Positions 62,873 through 64,000 of a stretch of 64,000 nt of DNA are shown piece by piece. Origin of the DNA: Paenibacillus sp. (GTDB taxonomy: Bacteria; Bacillota; Bacilli; Paenibacillales; NBRC-103111). A program made the position numbers and the translations under genes. The first letter of the stretch is position 1, and every line of letters begins with the position of its first letter. Location: positions 1 to 64,000 of the forward strand of contig JAPSLM010000009.1 of the NCBI GenBank assembly GCA_031180825.1, read 5' to 3'. Under the pieces are notes generated by a model. It had not been told where the DNA came from. It saw only the letters and a list, made by a program, of their open reading frames with translations, and searched no databases.

Positions 62873-63853
62873 ATGGGATATAAAAACGGCGACTCGCCCT
62901 CAAAGGTTAGAAAGGTAGCTTTCACTGAACTGGCTATAAACGAGCAGCATGATCTTTTATCCAAATCAGGCGACGTTTTTGGAAACAGCGCTAATTTTTC
63001 TTTGGCGTATACTTTTAGTATTTACTCTTTATGGGAGGGGAAATTAGATTTAAAAGGCCAAGACGTTTATAGATATTACGTGAATCCCGACCATCGTGAT
63101 ATTATTCAAGGCCACTGCGTGGTAGACACTTTAAACAAGGGAAATAAGGTTAGATTCATTGCCTTGCAAGGGAATACAAGGGCAAAGTTAAGATTGCCCA
63201 ACGATCATGTTTGGTATGATGCGCTTGAAATTGCCTATGCTGAAAATGCCACGACAACTGTTCCGATCGAATTAAAGTGGGATGTTAAAGGAGCGAACGA
63301 GCTTACCCTGTTTCCGTTGAGGCAGGACAACAAAGATTTTTATTCCGGCGGAAATCTTGGAATCATTCGAATGTGTATTCTGAACGAACCCATCGATTTT
63401 ACCCGCTACCATAATAACATCGTTTTTGACGAACAAGGTGTAAATAGCTCCCCTTCATTATTTCCCATCCCAAGTCTCACGGACCAAGACGGAGCTGAGC
63501 CGAAACTGAATATACAAGACGACGCCGTTCGAGTATTAAAGCCGTATAACTCGATAACGTTGAAAGAAATATGCTTTGAAACGAAATTGGATGCTCTCTT
63601 GCTAGACGAAGAGGGGAAGGTGGAGATCCTCCAGGCGGGAGTTCGGACGATTCCCAACAAGAAGACAAGAATCGCACTGCCCGATACGCTGCTTGACCGG
63701 ATTCAAAAGGCTCAAACAAGACATTTCGTCCTATTTCTTAATAATAGAGGTGAAGAACTGCTGACAGATCTAAAGGCATTCGCCGACGGGAAAAATCCGT
63801 TTCCCGCTTCCTTCAGTCTAATCCTCGAATTATATAAGGTGCGGGGCGAATAG
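62873..63853 (+). CDS. hypothetical protein
   Basis: About 326 residues (MGYKNGDSPSKVRKVAFTEL...), soluble, mixed alpha/beta, with no signal peptide, TM segment or motif I recognise. GC and codon use are lower than in the ECF operon next to it. The start at 62873 has GGGGAG six bases upstream; an in-frame ATG at 62819 lacks a site and would lie at the start point of the TATAAT box at 62809. Confidence 0.65.
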   Translation: MGYKNGDSPSKVRKVAFTELAINEQHDLLSKSGDVFGNSANFSLAYTFSIYSLWEGKLDLKGQDVYRYYVNPDHRDIIQGHCVVDTLNKGNKVRFIALQGNTRAKLRLPNDHVWYDALEIAYAENATTTVPIELKWDVKGANELTLFPLRQDNKDFYSGGNLGIIRMCILNEPIDFTRYHNNIVFDEQGVNSSPSLFPIPSLTDQDGAEPKLNIQDDAVRVLKPYNSITLKEICFETKLDALLLDEEGKVEILQAGVRTIPNKKTRIALPDTLLDRIQKAQTRHFVLFLNNRGEELLTDLKAFADGKNPFPASFSLILELYKVRGE

Positions 63854-64000
63854 GACGCTTTATGTGCGGACCGGCGTAAGGCGTGTTTTGGTCCCCGTTG
63901 TCGGTGGCGTGTTCGCCCTGAAGCCGAAATCCGGCTGTGCCGTTTACGGTCCCTGGGTCAGCGCCGTCAACAGGCGATGATTGAAGAGCTGAAGCTCATC

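Noticed and set aside
63854-64000. Start of a further gene at the right edge
   Set aside because: Frames are open at the very end, but there is no ribosome site or recognisable protein in the 147 bases available.

Overview
The window looks like a chromosome piece from a Paenibacillaceae-type Firmicute (Paenibacillus, Cohnella or a relative). The basis is moderate-to-high GC, strong AGGAGG-type ribosome sites with frequent TTG and GTG starts, five secreted proteins with copper-amine-oxidase-N (CuAO-N) stalk domains, YheC/D and YvbH homologues, and close parallels to the Bacillus subtilis adaA-ogt, ydjGHI and ywnA-ywnB loci. No rRNA, tRNA, CRISPR array or phage module was seen.

Layout. 1-125: 3' end of a group II intron. 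143-5266: trypsin-like protease, ferritin, an adaA-ogt alkylation-repair operon, a Crp/Fnr regulator with its apparent target, and a YheC/D ATP-grasp protein. 5464-8664: a three-gene operon of an adenylate-forming ligase plus SbnA and SbnB, predicted to make L-2,3-diaminopropionate and activate an acyl partner for it. 9234-10182: a frameshifted halocin-C8-like bacteriocin precursor with a 55-residue membrane protein. 10533-16536: a CuAO-N protein, then an SPFH/zinc-ribbon (YdjI-like) membrane cluster with three tandem paralogues, one decayed. 16720-19620: duplicated DUF6530 genes around an MFS exporter, and a decayed DUF2087 regulator. 19769-25435: oligopeptide ABC operon oppDFABC. 25910-37199: assorted metabolic, regulatory and membrane genes. 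37306-40090: membrane protein, TPR protein and TPR-AAA+ ATPase cluster. 40273-48105: lipoprotein, AI-2E-type protein, secreted CAP/CuAO-N protein, two divergent sigma-controlled secreted genes and a six-repeat protein. 48154-50276: first ECF sigma/anti-sigma pair. 50333-57851: deacetylase, GNAT, short UvrC-like protein, Rrf2-DsbA-NAD(P) oxidoreductase group and MarR-MFS operon. 57981-58224: a nested palindromic element. 58304-62631: second ECF operon. 62873-63853: an unrecognised gene.

How the parts work together. The most coherent network is a pair of paralogous ECF sigma modules, each with a sigma factor, a one-TM anti-sigma with a large outer domain, a secreted or anchored relative of that outer domain, and an exported protein joining an N-terminal lipoprotein-like domain to a CuAO-N stalk. 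In module 1 these genes are scattered, yet three promoters share TGAACC-N16-CGCC, so sigma, anti-sigma and both exported genes can be assigned to one regulon from sequence alone. Module 2 is a contiguous four-gene operon. Other readable circuits are an Fnr-type operator near -41 of a small membrane-protein gene, and TGTAAC-N7-GTTACA operators in front of both an Rrf2 regulator and its downstream dsbA-like gene.
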